Part shown: piece by piece, positions 28,263 to 38,135 of the stretch
Layout: every line of letters starts with the position of its first letter
Position numbering within the stretch: position 1 is the stretch's first letter
NCBI GenBank assembly: GCA_000227505.4
Contig: AGIF02000001.1
Span: forward strand, 1,818,035 to 1,882,034
DNA: 64,000 bases
Direction: 5' to 3'
DNA from: a gamma proteobacterium HIMB55
GTDB lineage: Bacteria; Pseudomonadota; Gammaproteobacteria; Pseudomonadales; Halieaceae
Position numbers and translations under genes: made by a program
Notes under the pieces: generated by a model
Databases searched by the model: none
Told to the model about the DNA's origin: nothing
Seen by the model: only the letters and a program-made list of their open reading frames with translations

Positions 28263-28883
28263 TTAGTCTCTCATTGCCTCGAAAATATGGTCCATCGCCT
28301 GACCCGCCCGCTTGAAGGCATCCAACACATCAGGCCTAAAATGCTGCGGATCAGTTCGCCCATCGCCCTCTAGAATAACCTGCATTGCCTGTTCATGTGT
28401 CATCGCCGCTTTGTAAGGCCGCTTGGATCTTAGAGCATCATAGACATCTACTAGCGTGGTAATCGACGCCTCTATTGGAATTTCGTTGCCTGCGAGTCCC
28501 CTCGGATAACCTCCCCCATTCCAGCGCTCGTGATGATTGAGCGCAATACGCGCAGCCATGGCCATAACCGGGTAATCTGACATCGACAACACTTCGTGCC
28601 CATATTTGGGGTGCTGGCGCATCACCGCAAATTCATCATCGGTTAAAGGGCCTTCCTTGAGCAAAATCGCGTCGGGCGTTGCCACCTTCCCCACGTCATG
28701 AAGTGGTGCCGCCAACCGCAGCATCTCGCACTGCTCCTTGGACCAACCCAACTCGGCAGCCAGCCGTGCAGCATAAGCACCGATTCGAAGCAGATGCATT
28801 CCCGTCTCCCGGTCTTTGTTTGCGACCGAACTTACAAGGCGGGTTACAAATTCTGCAACTGGCTCTTGAGTATCGTAACTCAA
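28263..28883 (-). CDS. HD-GYP domain cyclic-di-GMP phosphodiesterase
   Basis: 206 residues, a bare HD-GYP domain with no receiver. The HD pair is His62-Asp63 (LHDVGK) and the GYP signature is HHERWNGGGYP (117-127), both intact, so hydrolysis of cyclic-di-GMP is expected. It is the first gene of the four-gene NO operon. In Shewanella the comparable HnoD is a degenerate HD-GYP that modulates the EAL enzyme HnoB; here the HD-GYP looks active and no EAL gene is present. A 261-bp gap upstream should hold the operon promoter. Confidence 0.93.
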   Translation of the reverse strand: MSYDTQEPVAEFVTRLVSSVANKDRETGMHLLRIGAYAARLAAELGWSKEQCEMLRLAAPLHDVGKVATPDAILLKEGPLTDDEFAVMRQHPKYGHEVLSMSDYPVMAMAARIALNHHERWNGGGYPRGLAGNEIPIEASITTLVDVYDALRSKRPYKAAMTHEQAMQVILEGDGRTDPQHFRPDVLDAFKRAGQAMDHIFEAMRD

Positions 28884-29144
28884 TGAATCAAGGCCTCCTG
28901 AGCTCTCAACTGATTAAATTCTATGGAGTCGTAAGTCAGGTGCGCATAAGAACTAAATCGAAATGTCCAGCGTTGCCTTTCAACACACCGATGACCAGTA
29001 GATAAAAATTCATCGGCTACTGCAAGGGTAAATCCACAGCAGGCCATAGTTGCCCACAAATCTACTAGGAGTACCTTTTAGGCGTGGCTGCGCCGTAAAG
29101 TAGTGTGGTGTGAGGCTAAAGCTATTGGCTAGGTGGAGGTCCGG

Positions 29145-30170
29145 TCAGGGCTTGGATGTGATGTTGCACTGAGCCCAAAACAAAACAGTTGTTAGCAGCA
29201 CTACGGCGCCACTTTGATGACCTGCCGCAATTGGAATATGCACGTGGGACAGCACAGTGGAGATTCCCAAAATGATCTGAAGGCTAACCGCCACAAGCAT
29301 CAAAACGCTTGCAAGCCTGACCCGGGGATCTGATGAAGTCAGCAGGCCACGTGTAGCGAGCGCAATCAGTATTGCACCGGTGACATAGGCTAACATGCGG
29401 TGATTAAAATGAATCGTTGTAACCTGCTCGAATGCGGATATTAAACCCTGAGAGTAAATCGCCGCCGGTATAAAGCTGTCGCCCATCAGCGGCCAGGTCG
29501 GGAAGGATAGGCCCGCGTTGGTTCCTGCGACAAAACCACCGCTTAAAATCATGACATAAACCAGCGCAATTACAGCAAAGGTCATGACCGCCGGCTCATT
29601 TGTTCGGTGACGACTCGGTGAAAATAAGCCAATGGTTAGCCAGACGATGTAGGCATAAATGGCCACTGCCAAACCGAGATGAGCCGTCAAACGGTATTGC
29701 GAAACATCGGGTCGATCTACAAGGCCACTTTTCACCATGTACCAACCCATAAAACCCTGGCAGCCACCCAAAAATAACAAGAACAAAAGATGAGGCTTGA
29801 GTGATGACTTCACCTTGCCAAGCCACAAAAAAACCATCAATGGGACAAAGAATAGGATGCCGATGAGTCTACCTAGCATGCGATGAAGGTATTCAAACCA
29901 GAAGATTTGTTTAAATTCCTCGAGCGACATGCCTTGGTTAACTAGCCGGTATTCGGGAAACAGCTTGTACTGATCAAACAGATATACCCAATCAGCCGTG
30001 GACAGTGGTGGCACAACACCCATGATGGGACGCCAATCCACCATGGACAGACCGGACTCCGTTAGACGCGTGACACCACCTAACAAAATCATGCCAAAAA
30101 TCGTGGCCGCGCAAATGGCTAGCCAGCGCCCGATTATCACGTCATCGCGATGTGAAGTTACTGCAGTCAT
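29145..30170 (-). CDS. ctaA: Heme A synthase (CtaA/Cox15 type)
   Basis: 341 residues, eight predicted membrane helices in two four-helix bundles. Conserved histidines for heme O/heme B binding are visible: His96 in WFEYLHRMLGR, a second in HFNHRMLAY, and C-terminal HVHIPIAAGHQSGA. The long loop after GVTRLTESGLSMVDWRP is of the Cox15 (alphaproteobacterial/mitochondrial) type. It converts heme O to heme A for aa3-type oxidases in the inner membrane. Unusually, no ctaB or cox genes are adjacent. It lies upstream of, and on the same strand as, the NO operon, separated by 261 bp. Confidence 0.93.
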   Translation of the reverse strand: MTAVTSHRDDVIIGRWLAICAATIFGMILLGGVTRLTESGLSMVDWRPIMGVVPPLSTADWVYLFDQYKLFPEYRLVNQGMSLEEFKQIFWFEYLHRMLGRLIGILFFVPLMVFLWLGKVKSSLKPHLLFLLFLGGCQGFMGWYMVKSGLVDRPDVSQYRLTAHLGLAVAIYAYIVWLTIGLFSPSRHRTNEPAVMTFAVIALVYVMILSGGFVAGTNAGLSFPTWPLMGDSFIPAAIYSQGLISAFEQVTTIHFNHRMLAYVTGAILIALATRGLLTSSDPRVRLASVLMLVAVSLQIILGISTVLSHVHIPIAAGHQSGAVVLLTTVLFWAQCNITSKP

Positions 30171-30263
30171 TTAGTCCCCCAAAACAGCGCAGTAAGTTTA
30201 ACAAACTCAAGACGCGAATCGGGTACTAAAGTAGACTCTCAGCCTCAGCAAGGATTATGTTTG

Positions 30264-32180
30264 ATGGCGCTCTTACGATTGAGTGATGCCGAGTTACATT
30301 TCGGCACACAGGTACTCCTCGATAAATTAAACCTCACCATCTCCAAGGGCGAGCGCTTGGGCCTGCTGGGCCGAAATGGCGTCGGTAAAACAACGCTATT
30401 CAAAGTTCTAACAGGAGAACAACAGCTCGACGACGGAGAGCGATGGATAGACCCCGGCGTGAAACTATCGAGACTCGAGCAGGAACTGCCGCTCGAGGGA
30501 CAAACATCGGTCTTTGACTGGGTCGCTGGCGGTTTGCCCGACGTGGGTGAGCTGCTTATTAAGTACAGAGCGTTACTATCTTCAAGCGAAGACAATGCGC
30601 TAGAAGAACTCTCATCGGTACAACTTGCTCTAGAGGCAAACGACGGTTGGAGTAGTCAAAATCGGGTCGAGACGACACTCACTCAGCTCGGACTCGATGG
30701 CGATGAATACTTAGCCGACCTATCCGGAGGTTGGCGGCGGCGTGTCGCACTCGCACGCGCACTCGTCTCAGAACCCGATTTACTGCTGCTTGATGAACCG
30801 ACCAACCATCTCGATATACCGACCATCGTCTGGCTCGAACAACAGCTTCAATCCTTTCGAGGCGCTATCGTTCTGATCACCCACGACCGACGTTTTCTAC
30901 AGGCTATTGCTAACCGAATCGGCGAACTTGACCGAGGCATGTTGAGTGTATGGGACGGCAGCTACCAAGACTTCCTAAAACATCGTGCAGAGCAGCTGGC
31001 CGCGGAGGAAACAGCCAACGCACTTTTCGATAAGAAACTTGCGCAAGAGGAGGTTTGGATTCGGCAGGGCATCAAAGCCCGGCGGACGCGCAACGAGGGT
31101 CGCGTTCGGCGGCTCGAGGCGATGAGAGAAGAGCGCGCAGCCCGGCGGCAACAGACTGGCAAGGCCAATATCAATGTAGGGGCAGGTTCACTCTCCGGAA
31201 AGCTCGTGGCGGAAGCTAAGGGCGCGCGGGTTAACTACGACGAGCAGACAGTCATTAAAAGCGTTAACACGATCATCCAACGCGGTGATCGCATCGGTAT
31301 TGTCGGGCGAAACGGTGCGGGCAAGACCACTCTGATCAAGATGCTTCTTGGCGAGCTGGAGCCCAGTGATGGGACAGTCAAGATCGGCTCGAAATTAGAA
31401 ATCGCCTACTCGGACCAGCTCCGTGGTCACTTGGACCCTGAGGGCACACTAATCGATAACATCTGTGGCGGTCAGGAATTTATTGAAATAGACGGTAAGA
31501 AACGTCATGCGATTGGTTATCTGGGTGACTTTTTATTCTCGCCCGATCGAGTCCGTGCGCCTACAAAAGTGCTCTCTGGTGGAGAGCGCAACCGAGCGAT
31601 CCTGGCCAAACTCTTCACACAGCCTGCCAACTTACTGGTGTTGGACGAACCTACGAACGATCTCGACATCGAAACCTTGGAACTTTTAGAAGAGGTATTG
31701 CTCGAGTTCAAAGGGACTATTCTGCTAGTCAGTCACGACAGGGACTTTTTGGATCGCGTCGTGACCAGTTTGCTCGTCATCAACGAGTCAGGCGAGATTG
31801 AGGAGCAAGCGGGCAACTTCTCTGATTGGGAAAGCCGTGGCGGAACCCTGCAAAGCGTCGATACAAGAATCGATCGGAAAGGGGATGCAAACCAGAAGTC
31901 AGAGACATCGACCGAAGTAGATAAGTCAGTGGTTAACACGACTCAACCTAAGCAAGCTGTCACACGGAAGCTGAGTTACAAAGAAACACGTGAACTCGAA
32001 AGCCTGCCCTATCGAATCGCACAGCTCGAAGAAGAGCAAGCGGCACTCGAGGCGAGGACAGCAGACCCCTCATTTTTTGCAGGTGACAGCGATGAGGTCG
32101 CCAATACGCTCGCCCGACTGACCGAGGTAAGCGTGTCGCTTGACGAGGCGTTAGAACGCCTCATTGAACTAGAGGGCTAG
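30264..32180 (+). CDS. uup: ABC-F ATPase Uup
   Basis: 638 residues from ATG 30264 (AAGGA nine bases upstream; an adjacent in-frame TTG at 30261 is ignored). There are two ABC modules with Walker A GRNGVGKTTL and GRNGAGKTTL, signatures LSGGWRRR and LSGGERNR, and an ABC-F linker rich in charged residues (RRTRNEGRVRRLE). The C-terminal coiled coil (from about 560, YKETRELESLP) binds DNA in Uup. Roles proposed are in ribosome function and limiting transposon precise excision. Its stop shares a CTAG with the convergent aminotransferase. Confidence 0.95.
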   Translation: MALLRLSDAELHFGTQVLLDKLNLTISKGERLGLLGRNGVGKTTLFKVLTGEQQLDDGERWIDPGVKLSRLEQELPLEGQTSVFDWVAGGLPDVGELLIKYRALLSSSEDNALEELSSVQLALEANDGWSSQNRVETTLTQLGLDGDEYLADLSGGWRRRVALARALVSEPDLLLLDEPTNHLDIPTIVWLEQQLQSFRGAIVLITHDRRFLQAIANRIGELDRGMLSVWDGSYQDFLKHRAEQLAAEETANALFDKKLAQEEVWIRQGIKARRTRNEGRVRRLEAMREERAARRQQTGKANINVGAGSLSGKLVAEAKGARVNYDEQTVIKSVNTIIQRGDRIGIVGRNGAGKTTLIKMLLGELEPSDGTVKIGSKLEIAYSDQLRGHLDPEGTLIDNICGGQEFIEIDGKKRHAIGYLGDFLFSPDRVRAPTKVLSGGERNRAILAKLFTQPANLLVLDEPTNDLDIETLELLEEVLLEFKGTILLVSHDRDFLDRVVTSLLVINESGEIEEQAGNFSDWESRGGTLQSVDTRIDRKGDANQKSETSTEVDKSVVNTTQPKQAVTRKLSYKETRELESLPYRIAQLEEEQAALEARTADPSFFAGDSDEVANTLARLTEVSVSLDEALERLIELEG

Positions 32181-33361
32181 AGAACAGAGGCTACCGCGTC
32201 GACGACTTTGTCCATGTTCTGCTGGTTAAGTGCCGCCACGTTGATGCGCGACGAGTCGAGCATATAAAGGCCACGATCTTTGCGAAGTCCTCGCGCCTGC
32301 TCGACTGATAGCCCCAAGAAAGAAAACATGCCCTTCTCTCGCGAGATAAACGAAAAGTCCTGATTCGTTTTCTCCGAAAGCTTCTCAGACAACTGCGTCC
32401 GCAGTTCGATCATCCGCGCACAGATAGCCGAAAGCTCACTTTCCCAAGACGCACGCAAATCAGGGTTACTCAGCACACGACCCGCGAGCAATGCGCCATG
32501 CGCAGGCGGCATGGAATAAACACGTCGCGCCGCACCCAGACCGTGACTGTGGGTTGCCGCGGCGGTTTGCGTATCTTTTCCAAAAAATAACGCCACGCCT
32601 GTTCGTTCACGGTATAAGCCAAGATTCTTCGAGCATGACGCGGCGACAATCAGCTCACCCAAACGGCTCGCTAACAAACGAAGCCCCGCCACATCAGCCT
32701 CTAAGTTCGTGCCCATCCCCTGATATGCGAGGTCGACAAGGACCGTGAACCCTTGAGCCTCTGCCATGTCGGCAATCTGCCCCCATTGTTCAAGCGTCAA
32801 ATCCGCGCCGGAAGGGTTGTGGCAGCAACCGTGCAGAAGCACCACATCACCCTTTTTCGCAGCCTTCAGATCGCTGGCCATGTTGTCAAAGTCAACACCG
32901 TGGGATGCCGGGTCGTAATAACTGTATGTTTCAAACTTCAGCCCGACGGATCCCATTAGCGGGATGTGAACAGGCCAAGTAGGGTTACTGATCCAAACAG
33001 TCGCGTCAGGCGCTGCAGCGGCCAATACCTCTGAGGCAATTCTAAGCGCACCGCATCCACCCGGTGTTTGGATAGCGGTAATATTTGAGCCGTCTCCGAC
33101 AAGTTCGTCTCCGAAAACGAGTGACTTCATCGCCTGCAAATAAACAGCATCTCCCGCAGCGGGGAGGTAGGCCTTAGTAATCTCATCCGCCACGAGCTGT
33201 TGCTGCGCTTCACGAACTGCCTGAAACACGGGGCAAACACCCGCCTCATCCATGTAAATACCGACCGTCAAATCAATTTTATTTGGATTCGGATCTGCGC
33301 GGCACTCAGCAGCAAGACCAAGGATCGGATCAGGCGATAAAACAGACAGTTGCTCTAACAT
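32177..33361 (-). CDS. Aromatic/aspartate aminotransferase (class I, PLP)
   Basis: 394 residues of the AspC/TyrB subgroup (Ib), normal length. N-terminal DPILGLAAECRADPNPNKIDLTVGIY-type motif (described in part), GCGALRIASE, NPTWPVH, HGCCHNPSGADL, and the PLP lysine in ASCSKNLGLYRER. The last Arg is the typical active-site region. It transfers amino groups between aromatic or dicarboxylic amino acids and 2-oxoglutarate in the cytoplasm. Whether Tyr/Phe or Asp is preferred cannot be settled from sequence by eye. It ends in a 4-bp overlap with uup. Confidence 0.92.
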   Translation of the reverse strand: MLEQLSVLSPDPILGLAAECRADPNPNKIDLTVGIYMDEAGVCPVFQAVREAQQQLVADEITKAYLPAAGDAVYLQAMKSLVFGDELVGDGSNITAIQTPGGCGALRIASEVLAAAAPDATVWISNPTWPVHIPLMGSVGLKFETYSYYDPASHGVDFDNMASDLKAAKKGDVVLLHGCCHNPSGADLTLEQWGQIADMAEAQGFTVLVDLAYQGMGTNLEADVAGLRLLASRLGELIVAASCSKNLGLYRERTGVALFFGKDTQTAAATHSHGLGAARRVYSMPPAHGALLAGRVLSNPDLRASWESELSAICARMIELRTQLSEKLSEKTNQDFSFISREKGMFSFLGLSVEQARGLRKDRGLYMLDSSRINVAALNQQNMDKVVDAVASVL

Positions 33362-33472
33362 CGAAGACTCTTACGTAAAAAAACAGGGCGAGAGTATACG
33401 GTATGGGTCTAGCCGCATAAATGCCTGATATTATTCGCAGACAAGTTTCTAACCGATCAAAAATACACGGCC

Positions 33473-34213
33473 ATGTCTTCCAACCAACGCGACAACCTAT
33501 TTGCTGAATTACGGTCTGACACAACGTTATTTAGCTTCAACGACTCAGTTGTCGACGTATTCCCCGACATGATCCAACGCTCCGTACCTGGCTACTCGAC
33601 AGTCGTAAGAATGACCGGCGTCCTCGCTGAACAGTATGCGCAACCAGGCACTTGCGTTTACGACATTGGATGCTCACTCGGCGAGTCCATCCGCTCTGCA
33701 GAGCATGCGCTCGGAGGCAACACGTCGTCGCGACGAGACTGCCGACTAATTGGCATCGACAACTCCGGAGCCATGATTCGCCGTGCAAAAGAGCAAGTGC
33801 AAGCGGAGTCCCGTATTGAATGGATCGAGGCAGACGCACTAGAGGTCGACTTTTTGCCTTGCAGCGTCGTGATATTGAACTTCACGCTACAGTTCATTCC
33901 TGTTGAGCAGAGGCTTAGCTTACTCAAATCCATTCATTCAGCGATGGTACCCGGAGGACTGTTGATCCTCTCGGAGAAGCTCACAATGGCTGACCCTGCC
34001 ATGGATACACTGATGATCGATCTGCACCACGACTTTAAGCGCAGCCAAGGTTACAGTGACCTCGAGATTGCTCAAAAGCGGGATGCGATTGAGAATGTCC
34101 TGATTCCGGAAACAGCGCAGTCACACAGCGACCGTCTCTTGGAAGCCGGGTTTTCTTCTTCAAGCATTTGGTTTCAGTGCTTGAACTTCGCATCTTTCAT
34201 CGCCGTTGCGTGA
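33473..34213 (+). CDS. cmoA: Carboxy-S-adenosyl-L-methionine synthase
   Basis: 246 residues. CmoA makes Cx-SAM from SAM and prephenate, the donor used by CmoB to modify wobble uridine 34 of tRNAs. Seen: start region DNLFAELRSDTTLFSFND, the SAM motif VYDIGCSLGES, GIDNSGAMIRRAKEQ, and LNFTLQFIPVEQR. It is followed after 6 bp by cmoB, the expected operon. Confidence 0.95.
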   Translation: MSSNQRDNLFAELRSDTTLFSFNDSVVDVFPDMIQRSVPGYSTVVRMTGVLAEQYAQPGTCVYDIGCSLGESIRSAEHALGGNTSSRRDCRLIGIDNSGAMIRRAKEQVQAESRIEWIEADALEVDFLPCSVVILNFTLQFIPVEQRLSLLKSIHSAMVPGGLLILSEKLTMADPAMDTLMIDLHHDFKRSQGYSDLEIAQKRDAIENVLIPETAQSHSDRLLEAGFSSSSIWFQCLNFASFIAVA

Positions 34214-34219
34214 TCGCCG

Positions 34220-35209
34220 ATGGACATACCCGAGGAGCTCACAGCAGATCTAGAAGCCTTCGCAGCACGGTGGGAGGAACCAACGCTTTGCGAGTGGCTG
34301 GAGGTTCTGCCTAAGCAACTGGCTCAATCGATGTCTGAAAAGCGCTACGGCGATCTGAAGCGCTGGCGAGAATCGATGCATGCGCTACCTGAGCTTACAG
34401 CCAGTGAAATCAAACTCGACAGTGCTTATGTGGGCGCTGAAGGGGACATAACCGACATCACGCGCGCAGATCTGGAACAGGCACTCCGCGGTTTACACCC
34501 ATGGAGAAAAGGACCTTTCTCGCTTTTTGGCGTGGACATCGAGACCGAATGGCGCTCAGACTTTAAGTGGGAGCGTCTCGCGGATGCGATATCACCTCTG
34601 CAAGGTCGCCGTGTACTCGATGTCGGGTGTGGTAGTGGCTACCACTGCTGGCGCATGCGCGGCGCAGGGGCATCTGAGGTCATCGGCATCGATCCAACAC
34701 CGCTCTTCGTTCTACAGTTCAAAGCCATTCAAAAATACCTTGGCGACTCTGCAGTCCACGTCCTGCCACTTACGCTGGAGCAGCTGCCACCAAAGTTACA
34801 TGCCTTCGACACCGTATTTTCGATGGGGGTGCTCTACCATCGTCGATCCCCCATCGACCATCTGACAGACCTGCGCGATACGCTCGTATCAGGCGGCGAA
34901 CTTGTACTCGAGACACTTGTGGTTGAAGGGGACGCGCAGACGGTGTTTGTACCTCCCGGACGCTACGCGAGAATGGGCAATGTTTGGTTCCTTCCCAGTC
35001 CAGAAGCCTTGAAACTCTGGCTGTCAAAAGTGGGGTTTGCAGACATACAGCTTATCGATGTCAGCCAGACATCGATATCGGAGCAGCGCTCAACGGATTG
35101 GATGACCTTCCACTCGCTGACCAACTTTCTGGATCCTGAGGATCGAAATAAGACGATTGAAGGCCACCTAGCGCCACGCCGCGCGATTCTGACGGCACAG
35201 TTGCCCTAG
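34220..35209 (+). CDS. cmoB: tRNA U34 carboxymethyltransferase
   Basis: 329 residues. CmoB transfers the carboxymethyl group of Cx-SAM to 5-hydroxyuridine at tRNA position 34 to form cmo5U. The N-terminal helical domain carries HPWRKGPFSLFGVDIETEW, and the Rossmann methyltransferase domain has VLDVGCGSGYHCWRM, GIDPTPLF and VFSMGVLYHRRSP. The start ATG is 6 bp after cmoA. Convergent with the DUF1820 gene. Confidence 0.95.
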   Translation: MDIPEELTADLEAFAARWEEPTLCEWLEVLPKQLAQSMSEKRYGDLKRWRESMHALPELTASEIKLDSAYVGAEGDITDITRADLEQALRGLHPWRKGPFSLFGVDIETEWRSDFKWERLADAISPLQGRRVLDVGCGSGYHCWRMRGAGASEVIGIDPTPLFVLQFKAIQKYLGDSAVHVLPLTLEQLPPKLHAFDTVFSMGVLYHRRSPIDHLTDLRDTLVSGGELVLETLVVEGDAQTVFVPPGRYARMGNVWFLPSPEALKLWLSKVGFADIQLIDVSQTSISEQRSTDWMTFHSLTNFLDPEDRNKTIEGHLAPRRAILTAQLP

Positions 35210-35223
35210 CTGAGATTGGGTTA

Positions 35224-35565
35224 TTACTCGTCTGAAGTAATGCTCGAGGCGCCGGTGGGGCTCATAGGAAAGGTAGCAATCTTCCCTGAATCACCGCCCT
35301 CACTGATTTTCGCAGCACCTTGCTTCTCTACTTCATCGATTCGGATGATGGATTGCATCGGAATATAGCTGCGCTTAACTCCCGCAAACTCGGACTTGAG
35401 TTTCTCCTCGCCTGGATCCACCAAAATTGCAGAGCGCTCACCGAAAAGCATTTCTTCAATCTCCACAAAGCCCCACATATCACTCTGATAGATGTGTTTA
35501 GCAAAGACCTCAAAGATCTGCTTGCCGTTGTGGAAAATGATTTTGTACACAGGCTGATTAGACAT
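35224..35565 (-). CDS. DUF1820 family protein
   Basis: 113 residues. The core (YKIIFHNGKQIFEVFAKHIYQSD, continuing into a WGFVEIEEM motif, and a KRSYIPMQSIIRIDEVEKQG motif) matches my memory of the DUF1820 family, often found beside miaB in Gammaproteobacteria. It is small, cytosolic, and has no known function. The C-terminus is a Ser/Gly-rich tail. It is divergent from miaB over 130 bp. Confidence 0.85.
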   Translation of the reverse strand: MSNQPVYKIIFHNGKQIFEVFAKHIYQSDMWGFVEIEEMLFGERSAILVDPGEEKLKSEFAGVKRSYIPMQSIIRIDEVEKQGAAKISEGGDSGKIATFPMSPTGASSITSDE

Positions 35566-35695
35566 GCTCTTTCGTGTGTTTGGTCCGGGGCGCGCGATGC
35601 TACCACTTTTGCCAAAATTCTAAAGGGGTGGCGCCGGCCCATTTCGTAGTTACACAGGTATAATAGCGCTTTGTAAACATATTGAGCGCCAGCAC

Positions 35696-37036
35696 GTGAG
35701 CACAACAACCCCCTCCAAAGTCTTTATTCAGACCCACGGTTGCCAGATGAATGAATACGACTCTGCGCGTATGGGCGACCTGCTGCGCGAAAGCCATGGG
35801 CTTGAGCGAACGGAAAATGCAGAAGAAGCGGATGTGCTGTTGTTAAATACCTGCAGCATTCGAGAAAAAGCGCAGGAAAAAGTATTCCACCAATTAGGAC
35901 GCTGGAAATCCATAAAAGCAAAACGTCCCGATGTTGTTATTGGTGTCGGTGGTTGCGTCGCCAGCCAAGAGGGTGAGGCAATTAGTGAACGTGCTCCTTA
36001 TGTCGACCTTATATTCGGCCCGCAAACGCTTCACCGTTTGCCCGAGATGCTGGAAACTCGAAACGAGAGAGATAGTGCTGTTGTCGATATCTCTTTCCCA
36101 GAAATTGAGAAGTTTGACCGCCTCCCGCAGCCATCAACCGATAGCGCGACGGCGTTTGTGTCCATCATGGAGGGATGCAGCAAGTACTGCACGTTTTGTG
36201 TTGTGCCCTATACGCGAGGTGAGGAGGTATCTCGTCCTGTTGACGACGTCATTGCAGAAATCGCGCACCTAGCGTCAGAAGGTGTCAAAGAGGTCAACTT
36301 GCTGGGGCAGAACGTCAACGCCTATCGCGGTGAAAATCATTTGGGAGAGATTGTCGACTTCGCTGAATTGTTAGGTCTCGTCAATTTGGTCCCTGGCGTT
36401 GAGCGGATCCGGTACACAACATCGCATCCCGTGGAGTTCAGCGATGCACTTATCGAGGCTTACCGGGATATACCTGCGCTGGTCGACCATCTACACCTCC
36501 CCGTGCAGAGTGGGTCGGATCGCATTTTGATGGCGATGAAGCGCGGCCACACTGCGATTGAATACAAATCAAAGATTCGTGCTCTGCGAAAGATACGTCC
36601 CAACATCTCGTTGTCATCGGATTTCATCATTGGCTTCCCCGGTGAAACCGAGCAGGACTTCCTAGCAACCATGAAGCTCATCGAGGAAATAGGGTTTGAT
36701 ACCTCTTTTAGCTTTATTTACAGCGCACGGCCCGGAACACCCGCGTCAGATCTTAAAGATGACACGCCCGAAGATGTTAAGAAGAAACGGCTCCACCTAT
36801 TACAAAGTCGTATCAATCAACAAGCGATGGAAATCAGTCGGCGCATGGTTGGAACAACCCAACGTATTCTCGTAACTGGTGTGTCTAAGAAAGACCCTGG
36901 GCAGCTGGCAGGTCGGACCGAAAACAATCGCGTGGTTAACTTCACGTGCCTAGACCACGATTTGATCGGTGAATTCGCGACAGTCGATATTGTCGACGCA
37001 TTACCAAACTCGCTACGCGGCGTGCTTGTTGGTTGA
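35696..37036 (+). CDS. miaB: tRNA-2-methylthio-N6-dimethylallyladenosine synthase
   Basis: 446 residues. MiaB is a radical-SAM methylthiotransferase acting on i6A37 of tRNA. The N-terminal auxiliary cluster cysteines are in [24 protein letters not shown] and GVGGCVASQ; the radical SAM cluster is CSKYCTFC (CxxxCxxC) in [20 protein letters not shown]-terminal TRAM domain follows [11 protein letters not shown]. The start is GTG 35696. It begins the miaB-ybeZ-ybeY-corC-lnt series. Confidence 0.97.
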   Translation: MSTTTPSKVFIQTHGCQMNEYDSARMGDLLRESHGLERTENAEEADVLLLNTCSIREKAQEKVFHQLGRWKSIKAKRPDVVIGVGGCVASQEGEAISERAPYVDLIFGPQTLHRLPEMLETRNERDSAVVDISFPEIEKFDRLPQPSTDSATAFVSIMEGCSKYCTFCVVPYTRGEEVSRPVDDVIAEIAHLASEGVKEVNLLGQNVNAYRGENHLGEIVDFAELLGLVNLVPGVERIRYTTSHPVEFSDALIEAYRDIPALVDHLHLPVQSGSDRILMAMKRGHTAIEYKSKIRALRKIRPNISLSSDFIIGFPGETEQDFLATMKLIEEIGFDTSFSFIYSARPGTPASDLKDDTPEDVKKKRLHLLQSRINQQAMEISRRMVGTTQRILVTGVSKKDPGQLAGRTENNRVVNFTCLDHDLIGEFATVDIVDALPNSLRGVLVG

Positions 37037-37097
37037 CATGCGGCACAGGCAAGGTATCGTCACTCCCCCATACGTTACATGAGCGGCCAAACAGTCC

Positions 37098-38135
37098 TTG
37101 GACATTGACCCGATACCTCCCGAGCCCGACAGTCGGGAGGACATAGTATCCTCCTCTTTCACGCTTGAACCTGAAAACGCGAAGCATGTTGCACTGCTCT
37201 GCGGGCACTTGAACACCCATCTGAAACTAATTGAAGATCGGCTTAGAGTTTCAGTTAGCAATCGCGGTAACCAAATCAAGATTGGCGGTCCCTCAGCGGC
37301 ATGTGCGTCTGCGGAGAGACTCCTAAAGAAACTGTACAGCGATGTCACAAAAGGCGTTCGTTTGAGCCCCGAGACGATTCATCTGCAACTACAGCAGGCT
37401 GATCTCGAGTTATTGCAGGGTCAGGGGGCAACCGACGAGTCTGTTCTGGTAAAAGCAATCAAGACCAAGCGCGGCACCGTTAAACCGCGCGGGCATAGCC
37501 AGATTAGCTACGTCAAAGACATTCAGCGATACGACCTCAATTTCGGCGTCGGTCCTGCGGGCACTGGCAAAACCTATCTCGCCGTCGCCTGTGCGGTACA
37601 AGCGCTGCTCGAAGAAGACGTAAAACGCATTCTACTCGTTAGGCCCGCGGTCGAGGCTGGAGAGCGACTAGGCTTCTTACCCGGCGATTTGACGCAAAAG
37701 GTCGACCCGTATCTTCGCCCTCTTTACGACGCACTCTATGAGATGCTCGGGTTTGAGACGGTGGGTAAATACATCGAGCGAAATATCATCGAAGTTGCAC
37801 CTCTTGCCTTCATGCGTGGCCGTACGCTCAACAACGCGTTCATTATTCTCGACGAGGCTCAGAATACCACTCGCGAACAAATGAAAATGTTCCTGACACG
37901 ATTAGGCTTTGGCTCCACGGCTGTTATTACAGGTGACGCGACGCAAATCGATCTCCCTCGCGGCCAACCCTCGGGACTTGTCCACGCGACTCAGGTACTT
38001 GACGGCGTAGATGGCGTCTCCTTCACCTGGTTTGGAAAAAAGGATGTTGTGCGTCACCCGCTGGTTCAGCGCGTCGTCAATGCCTACGAAGAACACGATG
38101 CGATCATGAGCTCAAACGAGGCCGAGCGCTCATGA
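37098..38135 (+). CDS. ybeZ: PhoH-like ATPase YbeZ
   Basis: 345 residues. Walker A GPAGTGKTYLA, Walker B FIILDEAQNTT and TGDATQIDLPRGQPSGL are the PhoH signatures. It works with YbeY, probably in rRNA processing and ribosome quality control. The N-terminus starts at TTG 37098 (no ATG or GTG in frame before FTLEPENAKHV). The stop overlaps ybeY by 4 bp (ATGA), so the pair is translationally coupled. Confidence 0.94.
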   Translation: MDIDPIPPEPDSREDIVSSSFTLEPENAKHVALLCGHLNTHLKLIEDRLRVSVSNRGNQIKIGGPSAACASAERLLKKLYSDVTKGVRLSPETIHLQLQQADLELLQGQGATDESVLVKAIKTKRGTVKPRGHSQISYVKDIQRYDLNFGVGPAGTGKTYLAVACAVQALLEEDVKRILLVRPAVEAGERLGFLPGDLTQKVDPYLRPLYDALYEMLGFETVGKYIERNIIEVAPLAFMRGRTLNNAFIILDEAQNTTREQMKMFLTRLGFGSTAVITGDATQIDLPRGQPSGLVHATQVLDGVDGVSFTWFGKKDVVRHPLVQRVVNAYEEHDAIMSSNEAERS

